This document shows positions 11,870-20,734 of a stretch of 64,000 nucleotides of DNA, in pieces. The notes under the pieces were generated by a model. That model did not search any database. It saw nothing but the letters and a program-made list of their open reading frames with translations, and was not told where the DNA came from. The first letter of the stretch is position 1. Each line of letters starts with the position of its first letter. The DNA is taken from the NCBI RefSeq assembly GCF_006738645.1, contig NZ_AP019700.1:632001-696000 (forward strand), given 5' to 3'. The stretch is from Stella humosa (GTDB taxonomy: Bacteria > Pseudomonadota > Alphaproteobacteria > ATCC43930 > Allostellaceae). Position numbers and translations under genes: made by a program.

Positions 11870-13351
11870 ATGCGCATGCTCGCCACGCTTCGCCGCGAAT
11901 GGCTCTCCAACTTGCGGGCCGACATCCTCGCCGGCACCGTCGTGGCGCTGGCGCTGATTCCCGAGGCGATCGGCTTCTCGATCATCGCGGGCGTCGATCC
12001 CAAGCTCGGCCTCTACGCGTCCTTCTCGATCGCGGTCATCATCGCCTTCGTCGGCGGCCGGCCCGGCATGATCTCGGCCGCGACCGCGGCCGTTGCCGTC
12101 CTGGTCGTGCCCCTGGTCCGCGACCACGGCGTCCAGTACCTCTTCGCCGCGACCATCCTGATGGGGGTGCTGCAGGTGCTGGCCGGGTTCCTGCGCCTTG
12201 ATCTCCTGATGCAGTACGTCTCGCGCTCGGTCATCACCGGCTTCGTCAATGCGCTGGCGATCCTTATCTTCATGGCCCAGCTACCGCAGTTGATCGGCGT
12301 CACCTGGGTGACCTACGCCATGGTCGCGGCCGGCCTGGCGATCATCTATCTCTTCCCGCGCCTGACGCGGGCGGTGCCTTCGCCCCTGGTCGCGATCGTC
12401 GTGTTGACGGCGGTCTCGATCCATTTCGGCCTCGGCGTCAACACCGTGGGCGACATGGGCCAGCTACCGGATACCGTGCCGTTCCTGCTGGTGCCCGACG
12501 TGCCCTTCACCTGGGACACGCTGCGCATCATCCTGCCCTATTCGGCGGCGATGGCGGCGGTGGGGCTGCTGGAATCGATGCTGACGGCCCAGATCGTCGA
12601 CGAGATGACCGACACGTCGAGCGACAAGCGGCGGGAGTGCAAGGGCCAGGGCATCGCCAACTTCGCGACCGGCTTCCTCGGCGGCATGGGCGGCTGCGCC
12701 ATGATCGGCCAGTCGGTGATCAATGTGAAATCGGGCGGGCGCACGCGCCTGTCGACCTTCGTCGCCGGCGCCCTGCTGCTGTTCCTCATCGTCGCGCTGG
12801 GGCCGCTGGTCAGCCAGATCCCGATGCCGTCCCTGGTGGCGGTGATGATCATGGTGTCGATCGGTACCTTCAGCTGGCGTTCGATCCGCAACCTGGGCAG
12901 CCACCCCTGGCAGTCCTCGGTCGTGATGCTGGTGACGGTCGTGGTCGTCGTGTGGACCCATGACTTGGCCCAGGGCGTGGGGGCCGGCGTGCTGCTGAGC
13001 GGCCTGTTCTTCGCCGGCAAGGTGCGGCGTCTGCTGAGGGTGGAGTCCGAACTGTCGGCTGACGGCCGCACCCGCACCTACCGCATGGCGGGCCAATTGT
13101 TCTTCGCCTCCACCGACCGCTTCGCCGAAGCCTTCGACTTCCAGGAGCCGATCGAGCGCGTCGTCATCGACGTGGAGCATGCGCATTTCTGGGACATCTC
13201 GGCCGTGGGCGCGCTGGACCGGGCGGTGCTCCGCCTGCGTCGCCAGGGCGTCGCGGTGGAGGTGATCGGCCTGAATGCCGCCAGCGCCACCCTGGTCGAT
13301 CGCTTCGGCGTGCACGACAAGCCGGCCGCCGCGGGAACTGCCGGCCATTGA
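11870..13351 (+). CDS. SulP family anion transporter with C-terminal STAS domain
   Basis: A 493-residue inner-membrane protein. The N-terminal half has the SulP signature region [21 protein letters not shown] (split here as [13 protein letters not shown] and the following GFSIIAG) and about 10-12 hydrophobic segments. The cytoplasmic STAS domain lies from about residue 390 to the end, with [20 protein letters not shown] as its core. The substrate could be sulfate, bicarbonate or an organic acid; motifs do not decide. The start ATG 11870 (or 11876) fits the usual short N-terminus; the 47-residue upstream reading is Arg/Pro-rich and unlike the family. No carbonic anhydrase or sulfate assimilation gene is near. 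Confidence 0.88.
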   Translation: MRMLATLRREWLSNLRADILAGTVVALALIPEAIGFSIIAGVDPKLGLYASFSIAVIIAFVGGRPGMISAATAAVAVLVVPLVRDHGVQYLFAATILMGVLQVLAGFLRLDLLMQYVSRSVITGFVNALAILIFMAQLPQLIGVTWVTYAMVAAGLAIIYLFPRLTRAVPSPLVAIVVLTAVSIHFGLGVNTVGDMGQLPDTVPFLLVPDVPFTWDTLRIILPYSAAMAAVGLLESMLTAQIVDEMTDTSSDKRRECKGQGIANFATGFLGGMGGCAMIGQSVINVKSGGRTRLSTFVAGALLLFLIVALGPLVSQIPMPSLVAVMIMVSIGTFSWRSIRNLGSHPWQSSVVMLVTVVVVVWTHDLAQGVGAGVLLSGLFFAGKVRRLLRVESELSADGRTRTYRMAGQLFFASTDRFAEAFDFQEPIERVVIDVEHAHFWDISAVGALDRAVLRLRRQGVAVEVIGLNAASATLVDRFGVHDKPAAAGTAGH

Positions 13352-13473
13352 CCGACGCCGTGACACCCTTGCAACGGCTGGATCACACCCGATGACGAGG
13401 CGGTGACTGCTTCTGTGCGCGGCAGCCGACCCGGCCTACATTGCAGTCCAGAGAGAAATCGGGAGGTTCCGAG

Positions 13474-13938
13474 ATGAGCCTGGGCAAACTGTTCGGCCGA
13501 TCCCACGGGGCGCCGCCGAGCGCGTTTCCCGTCGCCAAGACCGAGGAGGAGTGGCGCCGCAGCCTGCCGCCCGCCGCCTTCAACGTCCTGCGCGAGCATG
13601 GCACCGAGCACGCCTTCACCAGCCCGCTGAACCAGGAGAAGCGGGCGGGCCGGTTCGTCTGCGCCGGCTGCGGCCAGCCTCTGTTCGAGGCGGGTACCAA
13701 GTTCGAGAGCGGCACCGGCTGGCCCAGCTTCTGGCAGCCGATCGAGGGCGCCGTCGGCAGCACGGTCGACCGGTCCTTCTTCATGACGCGGACAGAGGTG
13801 CATTGCGCCAATTGCGGCGGGCATCTGGGCCATGTCTTCGACGACGGGCCGCCACCCACCGGGCTGCGCTATTGCATGAACGGGGCAGCGATGGAGTTCG
13901 AGCCAGCATCCGCGCAAACGGCTGGCGAGGCGTCGTGA
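13474..13938 (+). CDS. msrB: peptide-methionine (R)-S-oxide reductase
   Basis: A 154-residue enzyme reducing methionine-R-sulfoxide in proteins. The zinc site CAGC (C63, C66) and CANC (C111, C114) is complete, and the catalytic Cys is C134 in RYCMNGAAMEF. The block SGTGWPSFWQPI is diagnostic. The start ATG 13474 follows GGGAGG at an 8-nt spacing; the TTG at 13441 would add a non-conserved tail. No signal peptide, so cytosolic. Its last bases overlap the GTG start of the HNH gene (GTGA). Confidence 0.95.
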   Translation: MSLGKLFGRSHGAPPSAFPVAKTEEEWRRSLPPAAFNVLREHGTEHAFTSPLNQEKRAGRFVCAGCGQPLFEAGTKFESGTGWPSFWQPIEGAVGSTVDRSFFMTRTEVHCANCGGHLGHVFDDGPPPTGLRYCMNGAAMEFEPASAQTAGEAS

Positions 13939-14294
13939 GCGGCATGCGCAAGAGCGGCCGCCAGCCCGACCGGGTCGAGGCGGCAAGCCAGGAGCCTGAG
14001 GACGGGGCCGACATCGGCCCCTGCCCGCTGTGCGACCGGCCGATGGTGCAGGGGCCGAGCGTCAACCTGCATCATCTCGTGCCCAAGCGGTTCAAGGGGC
14101 GCGAGACGATCACCGTGCACCGCGTCTGCCACGACAAGATCCACGCCGTGCTGTCGGAGCGCGAGTTGCGCGACCAGTATCACCTGATCGAGCGGCTGCG
14201 CGAGCAGCCCGAGATCGCGGCGTTTCGTCAATGGGTTGCCCGCAAGCCGCCCACCTTCGTCGACGGGCACCACACCCCCGAGCGCCGCCGCTGA
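13935..14294 (+). CDS. small HNH endonuclease-like protein
   Basis: A 119-residue protein with a CPLC knuckle (30-33) and NLHHLVPKRF holding the paired histidines (46-47). RVCHDKIHA at 63-71 follows, matching the zinc-binding, HNH-like fold. GTG 13935 overlaps the msrB stop; ATG 13944 is an alternative that loses only three residues. Proteins of this type are widespread in alphaproteobacteria; neither restriction nor repair function is established. The context (coupled to msrB) might suggest damage repair, which is only inference. Confidence 0.75.
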   Translation: MSGMRKSGRQPDRVEAASQEPEDGADIGPCPLCDRPMVQGPSVNLHHLVPKRFKGRETITVHRVCHDKIHAVLSERELRDQYHLIERLREQPEIAAFRQWVARKPPTFVDGHHTPERRR

Positions 14295-14300
14295 GCGCAC

Positions 14301-14316
14301 GCCGCCCGCGGGCGGC
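14301..14316 (+). terminator. GC-rich perfect hairpin after the HNH gene
   Basis: GCCGCCCG-CGGGCGGC is a perfect 16-bp palindrome 6 nt after the stop of the HNH gene. There is no T run, so it may be a rho-assisted terminator or merely an RNA 3'-end stabiliser. Confidence 0.4.
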
Positions 14317-14443
14317 GCCACTCACCCCCTCCGAATTAATCTGTTTCGCCGCGCGGATATTTGCGTCCAGAATGCGTCGGGAAACGATGATCGGGCACGC
14401 TGGACCGGGGACGGTCGGCTGAGCCTGAAGTCTGGGAGAGGGG

Positions 14444-14989
14444 ATGTCCGCGCTCGCTGCCTTCATCCGGTGGGCCGAGGCGGTGAACTATCGGGTGGGG
14501 GAGTGGGTGAAGTGGCTGACCTTGGCCACGGTCCTCATCTGCGCCACCGTCGTGTTCATTCGCTATGCGCTCCATGCCGGCCTGATCTGGCTCCAGGATC
14601 TCTATGTCTGGATCCATGGCGCCGTATTCATGCTGGGCGCCGGCTATACCTTCATGGCCAACAAGCATGTCCGGGTGGACATCTATTACGCGCGGCTGCG
14701 GCCGCGGACGCAGGCCTGGTTCGACCTCGTCTCCACGATGATCTTCCTGTTCCCCTGGATTCTGGTGCTCGGCTGGTACGCTTGGCCCTATGTCCACGCC
14801 TCGTTCGCGCTGCTGGAACCTTCCTCCCAGGTCGGCGGCATGCCCGGCCTCTATGTGCTAAAGGGCACCATTCTCGTGTTTTGCGCCTTGATGGGGCTGC
14901 AAGGGCTGGTGGTCGTCGCCCGCAGCATTCTCACCATCGCCGGCCGTAGCGAACTGGTGCCGCCGGCGCCCGCGGCACCGGATCGATGA
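14444..14989 (+). CDS. dctQ: TRAP transporter small permease subunit
   Basis: A 181-residue protein with four membrane segments (roughly 20-42, 58-80, 98-120, 136-160), including the family block LQDLYVWIHGAVFMLGAGYT. It is the DctQ small membrane subunit of a tripartite ATP-independent periplasmic transporter, which stabilises the large subunit. GAGAGGGG precedes ATG 14444. The large subunit gene starts 13 nt downstream. The matching binding protein is probably the dctP at 17383-18483, encoded convergently. Confidence 0.9.
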   Translation: MSALAAFIRWAEAVNYRVGEWVKWLTLATVLICATVVFIRYALHAGLIWLQDLYVWIHGAVFMLGAGYTFMANKHVRVDIYYARLRPRTQAWFDLVSTMIFLFPWILVLGWYAWPYVHASFALLEPSSQVGGMPGLYVLKGTILVFCALMGLQGLVVVARSILTIAGRSELVPPAPAAPDR

Positions 14990-15002
14990 GGGGACGGCCC
15001 GC

Positions 15003-16544
15003 ATGACCGACGGCCTCAACCTCGGCGACTGGCTCAGCATCCTGCTGTTCGCCTCGGTCATCGGCACGCTGATGATCGGCTATCCCATCGCCATCACGCT
15101 GGCCGGCACCTCGCTGATCTTCGCCTGGATCGGCCACGCCTTCGGCGTCTTCGACTACCAGATTCTGGGCGGCCTGCCGTCGCGCTACCTCGGCTCGATG
15201 ATCAACGAGGTTCTGGTGGCGGTGCCGCTGTTCATCTTCATGGGGCTGGTGCTCGAGCGGTCGGGCATCGCCGAGATGCTGCTGACGACGATGGGGCAGC
15301 TCTTCGGCAAGCTGCGCGGCGGGCTGGCCTATTCGGTGGTGCTGGTCGGCGCGCTGCTGGCGGCATCGACGGGCGTCGTCGGCGCCACGGTCGTCACCAT
15401 GGGCCTCATCAGCCTGCCAGCCATGCTGCGTGCCGGCTACGATCCCAAGGTGGCGACCGGCACCATCTGCGCGTCCGCCACGCTGGCGCAGATCATTCCG
15501 CCGTCCACGGTGCTGATCTTCGTGGGCGACCTGCTGGCCGGGGTCAACCAGGCGGCGCAGCTCCGCATGGGCAACTTCTCGCCCGATCCGATCTCGGTCG
15601 GCGACCTGTTCGCGGGCGCCCTGCTGCCGGGGATCCTGCTCTGCGGGTTGTACATGCTGTGGATCGTCTACAAGGCGATCTTCCAGCCGGAGACGGTACC
15701 GGCCCTGAAGATGACGGAGGCGGAGCGGCGCGGCCTGCCGCGACGGGTGCTGCTGGCGCTGATCCCACCGCTGGCCCTGATCGTGGCGGTGCTGGGCAGC
15801 ATCCTGGCCGGCGTCGCCACGCCGACCGAATCCGCGTCCATCGGCGCCATCGGCGCCTTGTTGCTGGCCGCCATGAACCGCCGGCTCAGCCTCGACACGC
15901 TGACCTATGCCGCGCGCAGCACCATGGTCACCACCTCGATCATCTTCGTGATCGTGCTGGCGGCCTCGCTCTTCTCGCTCGTCTTCCGCGGGCTGGGGGG
16001 CGAGCATCTGGTCGAGCAGGCGCTGAGCAGCATTCCCGGCGGCGCCTTCGGCGCCATGCTGGCGGTCATGCTGATCATGTTCGTGCTGGGGTTCTTCCTC
16101 GATACGTTCGAGATCATCCTCATCGTCCTGCCGATCTGCGGACCGGCCCTGATCATGCTGGGGCTGGACCCGCTGTGGATCGGCGTGATGATCGGGGTCA
16201 ATCTCCAGACCAGCTTCCTGACCCCGCCCTTCGGCTTCACGCTCTTCTATATGCGCGGCATCGCCCCGCCGTCGGTCACCACCGGCCAGATATGGATGGG
16301 TGCCATCCCGTTCGTCTTCCTTCAGCTCTTCACGCTGTCCATCCTCTGGGCCTTCCCGCCACTGGCGACCTGGCTGCCGGGGGAGGTGTTCCGCCAGGCC
16401 GAGCAGACGTCCCCGGGCACGCGGCTCGGCCCGGGCGGCATCAACAGCATGATCGACAGCTCGATGGAGGAAGGCGACCAGGACGAGGAGACACCGGAGG
16501 AGTATCGAACGCCCGATCCCGCCAAGGAGGGGCCACGGCAATGA
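15003..16544 (+). CDS. dctM: TRAP transporter large permease subunit
   Basis: A 513-residue DctM-type integral membrane protein that moves the substrate with Na+. Many hydrophobic segments run from residue 12 to about 455. Family blocks are VPLFIFMGLVLERSG, GIVGATVVTMGLISLPAML-like sequence near 120-140, ICASATLAQIIPPSTVLI, and NLQTSFLTPPFGFTLFYMRG. The last ~55 residues (from about 458) are a hydrophilic tail rich in Glu, Asp and Pro, longer than in many homologues. The stop overlaps the start of the next small gene (ATGA). Confidence 0.93.
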   Translation: MTDGLNLGDWLSILLFASVIGTLMIGYPIAITLAGTSLIFAWIGHAFGVFDYQILGGLPSRYLGSMINEVLVAVPLFIFMGLVLERSGIAEMLLTTMGQLFGKLRGGLAYSVVLVGALLAASTGVVGATVVTMGLISLPAMLRAGYDPKVATGTICASATLAQIIPPSTVLIFVGDLLAGVNQAAQLRMGNFSPDPISVGDLFAGALLPGILLCGLYMLWIVYKAIFQPETVPALKMTEAERRGLPRRVLLALIPPLALIVAVLGSILAGVATPTESASIGAIGALLLAAMNRRLSLDTLTYAARSTMVTTSIIFVIVLAASLFSLVFRGLGGEHLVEQALSSIPGGAFGAMLAVMLIMFVLGFFLDTFEIILIVLPICGPALIMLGLDPLWIGVMIGVNLQTSFLTPPFGFTLFYMRGIAPPSVTTGQIWMGAIPFVFLQLFTLSILWAFPPLATWLPGEVFRQAEQTSPGTRLGPGGINSMIDSSMEEGDQDEETPEEYRTPDPAKEGPRQ

Positions 16545-16738
16545 CCACGACCCTGGGGGTGGCTGTCCTGGTGGCCTATCTTCTGGCCATACCCCTGCTG
16601 CTGAAGCTGGTCGCGCGCAATGGGCGGCCGGGCCTGCTGCGGCGTTCGGGCCATATCGAGGCGGCGATGCTGATCCACATCGCGATGCTGCTGGCCGGCG
16701 GTGTCCTGGTCCTGGGCGGCCTGACCGGCGAATTCTGA
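16541..16738 (+). CDS. 65-residue two-helix membrane protein coupled to dctM
   Basis: The ATG overlaps the dctM stop by 4 nt, so translation is coupled. The product has two hydrophobic segments, VAVLVAYLLAIPLLLKL near the N-terminus and LIHIAMLLAGGVLVLGGL at the C-terminus, joined by a basic loop (RNGRPGLLRR). No family is recognised. Position suggests an accessory subunit or assembly factor of the TRAP permease; that is inference. Confidence 0.65.
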   Translation: MTTTLGVAVLVAYLLAIPLLLKLVARNGRPGLLRRSGHIEAAMLIHIAMLLAGGVLVLGGLTGEF

Positions 16739-16773
16739 AGGCACGGCTGCGCGGGCGGCAGCGGACGATGCCG

Positions 16774-17316
16774 TCAGACCGGCGCCAGCGGCCGGTGGGG
16801 CAGGGGTGGCGGCTCCACCAGGATCCGGTCCTGCGGGCGGACGTCGCCCCCCGCCAGCACGATTGCCATCACGCCGGCCTTGCGGACAAGTTCGCCGGCG
16901 GCGTCGCGGTCGAGGGTGGCAGCCATGAGACCGGGCTGCAGGCGGTTCAACTGGTGGCAAGGGTTGCGCAGCCCCGTCACCTCGACCACGGCCCGCGCGC
17001 CGAGCCGAAGCCTGGTCCCGCTCGCCAGCCCCAGCAGGTCCACGCCGCGCGAGGTCACGTTCTCGCCCATCCGGCCCGGCGTCATCGCGAAGCCGGCGGC
17101 CATCAATTCGTCCAGCAACTCGCCGTGGATAAGGTGTACCTGGCGAAGATTGGGCTGCGTCGGGTCGCGGGCCACGCGCGATCGGTGCTGCACGGTCCGG
17201 CCCAGATGGGCGTCGCCCTCCACGCCCAGCCCGGCCAGCAGGTGGATGACCGGCTGGTTGGGCTTGCTCATGCTGTGGTCGGGGCCGCTGCTCACCGCGA
17301 CGACAATGCCGCTCAT
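16774..17316 (-). CDS. MOSC domain protein
   Basis: A 180-residue stand-alone MOSC domain, the sulfur-carrier fold of molybdenum cofactor sulfurase. Visible landmarks are GLGVEGDAHLGRTVQHRS, GENVTSRGVDLLGL and the conserved Cys in VTGLRNPCHQL. Such proteins may transfer sulfur or bind molybdopterin; the substrate is not known. It lies between dctQM and dctP with no obvious link to transport. It reads in the same direction as dctP but begins 66 nt after its stop. Confidence 0.85.
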   Translation of the reverse strand: MSGIVVAVSSGPDHSMSKPNQPVIHLLAGLGVEGDAHLGRTVQHRSRVARDPTQPNLRQVHLIHGELLDELMAAGFAMTPGRMGENVTSRGVDLLGLASGTRLRLGARAVVEVTGLRNPCHQLNRLQPGLMAATLDRDAAGELVRKAGVMAIVLAGGDVRPQDRILVEPPPLPHRPLAPV

Positions 17317-17382
17317 CGTTCTCCCGGTCCTCGGCTGGATACCGCCCGCGGCAATGCCGCGGGCGGCCTCAGTCGGTCGTGA

Positions 17383-18483
17383 TCAGCCGAACTTGTACTC
17401 GAGCTGGCGGGCATTCATGAAGCCCTGCTCGGCGATCCGGTTCCAGGCCATCAGTTCGCTCCGGCTCTTGAGGAAGGATTGCACCACCTTCTTCGTGATG
17501 GCATCGCCGGTGTCGCGCATCTCGGCGATGACCTGGCCGCAGGCCTCGCCATAGGCCCGCAGGAACTCGTTGGGGAAGCGGCGAAGCTGGACCTGATGTT
17601 GGCGGATGAGGGTTTCCAGCGCCTGGCCGTTCCGGGCGTTGAACTCCGACGTCAGCATTTCGTTCTCGGCCCGGCAGCAGGCGAAGACGATGGCCTGCAA
17701 GTCCTTGGGCAGGGCCAGCAGCTTCTTCTTGTCGAAGGTGATCTCGATCTGCGTGCCGGGCTCGTGCATGCCGGGCCAATAATAGTATTTGGCAACCTTG
17801 TAGAAGCCGAGCGACAGGTCGTTCCACGGGCCGACCCACTCGGTCGCGTCGATCGCGCCGGACTGGAGGGCGGCAAAGATCTCGCCCGCGGGCAGGTTGA
17901 TGGTCGTCATGCCCATCTTGCGCAGGGCCTCGCCGCCGATGCCGGGGATGCGCATCTTCATCCCCTTCACGTCGTCGACGGTGCGGACCTCCTTGTTGAA
18001 CCAGCCGCCCATCTGCACGCCGGTCGAGCCGCCATGGACGCCCTTCAGGCCGAACTGGTCATAGAGCTCGTCCCACAATTCCTGGCCGCCGCCGAAATTC
18101 ATCCACGCCGCCAGTTCGCCGGTGACCAGGCCGAACGGCACGGTGGAGAAGAAGTTCACCGCCTTGGACTTGTTGATCCAGTAATAGGGCGTGCCGTGGA
18201 ACAGGTCCGCCGCGCCGCGGGTGACCGCGTCGAAGCTCTCGAACGCCGGCACCAGCTCGCCCGCGCCGAATACCTTGATGGTAAGCCGCCCATCGGTGGC
18301 CTCGCCCACGGACTTGGCAAAGCGTTCGGCGCCGGTTCCCTGGCCCGGGAAGTTCTTCGGCCAGGTCGTAACCATGCGCCACTCGATCCGGCCTTGGGCG
18401 AGCGCCGGGCGGGCCAGCGCCGCAGCACCCGCGGCAGCGCCTGCGGCAGCGCCCTTGATCAGTGATCGGCGTTTCATCGACAT
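17383..18483 (-). CDS. dctP: TRAP transporter substrate-binding protein (DctP family)
   Basis: A 366-residue periplasmic binding protein. The Tat-type signal KRRSLIKGAAAG is followed by Ala-rich hydrophobic residues ending at ALAQG. The mature part has WRMVTTWPKNFPGQGTGAE, KMRIPGIGGEAL and the ATEWVGPWNDLSLGFYKVAK block, typical of TakP-like binders of 2-oxo acids or other organic acids. GGGAGAG precedes ATG 18483. It faces dctQM from the far side of a MOSC gene, so permease and binding protein are on separate transcripts. A short inverted repeat GACCA-TTGG-TGGTC (18515-18528) lies in the leader/promoter. Confidence 0.92.
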   Translation of the reverse strand: MSMKRRSLIKGAAAGAAAGAAALARPALAQGRIEWRMVTTWPKNFPGQGTGAERFAKSVGEATDGRLTIKVFGAGELVPAFESFDAVTRGAADLFHGTPYYWINKSKAVNFFSTVPFGLVTGELAAWMNFGGGQELWDELYDQFGLKGVHGGSTGVQMGGWFNKEVRTVDDVKGMKMRIPGIGGEALRKMGMTTINLPAGEIFAALQSGAIDATEWVGPWNDLSLGFYKVAKYYYWPGMHEPGTQIEITFDKKKLLALPKDLQAIVFACCRAENEMLTSEFNARNGQALETLIRQHQVQLRRFPNEFLRAYGEACGQVIAEMRDTGDAITKKVVQSFLKSRSELMAWNRIAEQGFMNARQLEYKFG

Positions 18484-18770
18484 GAATCACTCTCCCTGAA
18501 TATCTTCGCCGCGCGACCATTGGTGGTCATGCTGTCTGTCATCATGCGATAGCGTTTGCGGCACATGCAATGCTGCTCCCCAGTCCTAAAATGAGATTCC
18601 GGGGGCTTGACCGCACGGTCGGCGGTTGTGCTTTTCAGGCAGCAGTTCGGCAGGCAAACACGCCCAATTTTCTGGCAGGTCTGGCCAGCCGGCGGTGGGA
18701 GGATTAGATTCGCTCGCAACAGGGCGGCCCTGGCCGCCCGATCCCAGAGCCCCAAGCAGGACCCGTTTCC

Positions 18771-20009
18771 ATGGATGCGAGCAGCACCCTCGCGCCGCCG
18801 CCGGCAGCGCGCCGCGACCTGTCGGTCATCGGCCTGATCTGCGCCGCCCATTTCGTCAGCCATGTCCATATCTTCATCCTGCCGCCGCTGTTCCCGTTCC
18901 TGAAGGATGCGCTGGGCGTCAGCTATGTCGAACTCGGGCTGATCCTGACCGTCTTCAACGTGGCGACCGCGGTGACGCAGACGCCGGCCGGGTTCCTGGT
19001 CGACCGCATCGGCCCGTTCCGCCTGCTGGTGGGCGGGCTGGTGCTGGGCAGCCTGTCGCTGGCGGCGGCCGGCATCGCCGGGTCCTATGCCGCGCTGCTG
19101 GTCGCCTTCCTCTTCGCGGGGCTGGCCAACTCCGTCTATCACCCGGCCGACTATTCCATCCTGTCGTCGACGGTGCAGGACAGCCGCATCGGCCGCGCCT
19201 TCTCCTTCCACACCTTCTCGGGCTATCTCGGCACCGCGGTGTCGCCGGCCCTGATGCTGGGGCTGGCGCTTACCATCGGTTGGCGGGCGGCGCTGGTCGT
19301 CGCGGGCGCCATCGGCTTCGCGGTCGCCATCCTGCTGCTGGTGCGCTCGGCCGACCTGGCCCACGCCCAGCCGCGGCGCAAGGGCGGCAAGGGCGACGCG
19401 GGCGGCCCGTCCGGCGTCAAGCTGCTGTTCCAGCCGACGATCCTCGGGCTGATGTTCTTCTTCATGCTGATCACCATGTCGGCGTCGGGGATCACGTCCT
19501 TCGCCGTGGTGGCGCTGAACAGCCTCTACGGCACGCCGCTGGCGGTGGGAAACACGGCGCTGACGGGCTATCTGATCAGCGGCGCCATCGGCGTCCTGGT
19601 CGGCGGCTGGATCGCCGACCGCACCCGCCACCACGCCGTGGTGGCGGCCGCCTGCTTCGCCAGCACCTCGGCCGTGGTCCTGCTGCTGGGCTCGGTCGAT
19701 CTCGGATCGACGTTGCTGGTGGCGGTGATGACGCTGTCGGGGCTGGCCTACGGCATCATCATGCCGTCGCGCGACATGATGGTGCGGGCAGCGACCCCGG
19801 CCGGCTCGTTCGGCAAGGTCTTCGGCTTCGTGTCGACCGGCTTCAGCGTCGGCGGCATGATCGCGCCGCCACTCTACGGCTACATCATGGACCGCGGCCA
19901 GCCCTTCTGGATCTTCGTCTTCGCTGCCGGCTTCATGCTGGTCGGCACCCTGACCGCCCTCAGCCGGTCCCGCATCGCGACCCGGCCGGCCGCGGCGCAG
20001 GCCGGCTAG
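18771..20009 (+). CDS. MFS transporter
   Basis: A 412-residue, 12-helix major facilitator. The loop 2-3 motif GFLVDRIGPFR and the mid loop rich in Lys/Gly (RRKGGKGDAGG) separate two six-helix halves. The second half has GWIADRTRHHAVVAA. The overall look (LICAAHFVSHVHIFILPPLFP) is like fosmidomycin-resistance-type or related efflux carriers, but the substrate is open. It is divergent from dctP, across a 287-nt gap that holds both promoters and no ORF I can support. Confidence 0.87.
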   Translation: MDASSTLAPPPAARRDLSVIGLICAAHFVSHVHIFILPPLFPFLKDALGVSYVELGLILTVFNVATAVTQTPAGFLVDRIGPFRLLVGGLVLGSLSLAAAGIAGSYAALLVAFLFAGLANSVYHPADYSILSSTVQDSRIGRAFSFHTFSGYLGTAVSPALMLGLALTIGWRAALVVAGAIGFAVAILLLVRSADLAHAQPRRKGGKGDAGGPSGVKLLFQPTILGLMFFFMLITMSASGITSFAVVALNSLYGTPLAVGNTALTGYLISGAIGVLVGGWIADRTRHHAVVAAACFASTSAVVLLLGSVDLGSTLLVAVMTLSGLAYGIIMPSRDMMVRAATPAGSFGKVFGFVSTGFSVGGMIAPPLYGYIMDRGQPFWIFVFAAGFMLVGTLTALSRSRIATRPAAAQAG

Positions 20010-20010
20010 T

Positions 20011-20730
20011 CTAGGCCAGCGTCGCCCGGTCCCCGACCGCGATCGGGCCGGGTTCGGCTACCGCCAGCAGCGCGCCGAAATCGGCGCGGTTGGTGCGGGT
20101 GATCTGGTCCAGGATGGCCGGGTCGAGGTCGAGGTCCGGCTGCGGGATGGTGACGAAGGCGCAGCGCCGGCAAGGTTCCAGCACGCGCAGGCGGGTGCCG
20201 CCGATCATCAGCTCCATCCCCGCCGGCCACTCCGATTCCGGAAAGGGCAGGGTGCGATCGGGCCAGTCGACGACCAGGTTGGGGCGGAATCGGCGCAGGT
20301 CGACGGCGCTGCCGGGCAGCCTTTCGGCCAGCGTCGCCAGGGATGCGGTGGTGACGAGGTGGAGCGCACGGACATCGTAGCGCGGTGCCACGGTCGGGAT
20401 GTCGGGCGCCAGGCCGGGGGCGGGGTGGCGCACCAGCCGCACGGGGAAGCCGAAATGGGCGGCCAGTTCCGCCTGGTCGGCCGGCTGCCAGCCCTGGCTC
20501 GGCAGCCGCAGTTCCAGCCTGTCCTCGTCGCCCAGGCGGGCCAGCGCCAGCGGGGTCGCCCGCCAGCGCCGCTGCTTGGGCGAGGCGATCTCGCCGTCCT
20601 CGGCAACGACGCCCCACAGCCGGTCGCCCTGGAGGCCGCCTGGGCCGGCTTCGGCCCGCTCCAGCCGCTCCCCGCCCATCGAGCTGACGGGATACCGCCA
20701 GATCGACCGGATGCGGGGAGCTTCGGTCAT
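20011..20730 (-). CDS. MOSC domain protein with N-terminal beta-barrel domain
   Basis: A 239-residue protein with a MOSC_N-like start (RSIWRYPVSSMGGERL, GLQGDRLWGVV) followed by MOSC. The conserved FRPNLVVDW and EPCRRCAFVTIPQ with the active-type Cys are present. Homologues include YcbX-like and MOCOS C-terminal domains, which handle molybdenum-cofactor sulfur or N-hydroxylated substrates. It starts 4 nt after the stop of the ThDP enzyme gene, so the two probably share a transcript. Confidence 0.88.
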   Translation of the reverse strand: MTEAPRIRSIWRYPVSSMGGERLERAEAGPGGLQGDRLWGVVAEDGEIASPKQRRWRATPLALARLGDEDRLELRLPSQGWQPADQAELAAHFGFPVRLVRHPAPGLAPDIPTVAPRYDVRALHLVTTASLATLAERLPGSAVDLRRFRPNLVVDWPDRTLPFPESEWPAGMELMIGGTRLRVLEPCRRCAFVTIPQPDLDLDPAILDQITRTNRADFGALLAVAEPGPIAVGDRATLA

Positions 20731-20734
20731 CGGT

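Noticed and set aside
14931-16541. 536-codon minus-strand frame opposite dctM
   Set aside because: Composition of His/Gln/Arg/Asp repeats without domains; dctM on the plus strand is certain.
17122-17132. DnaA-box-like CGTGGATAA
   Set aside because: Single partial match inside the MOSC gene; no cluster of boxes, so not an origin.
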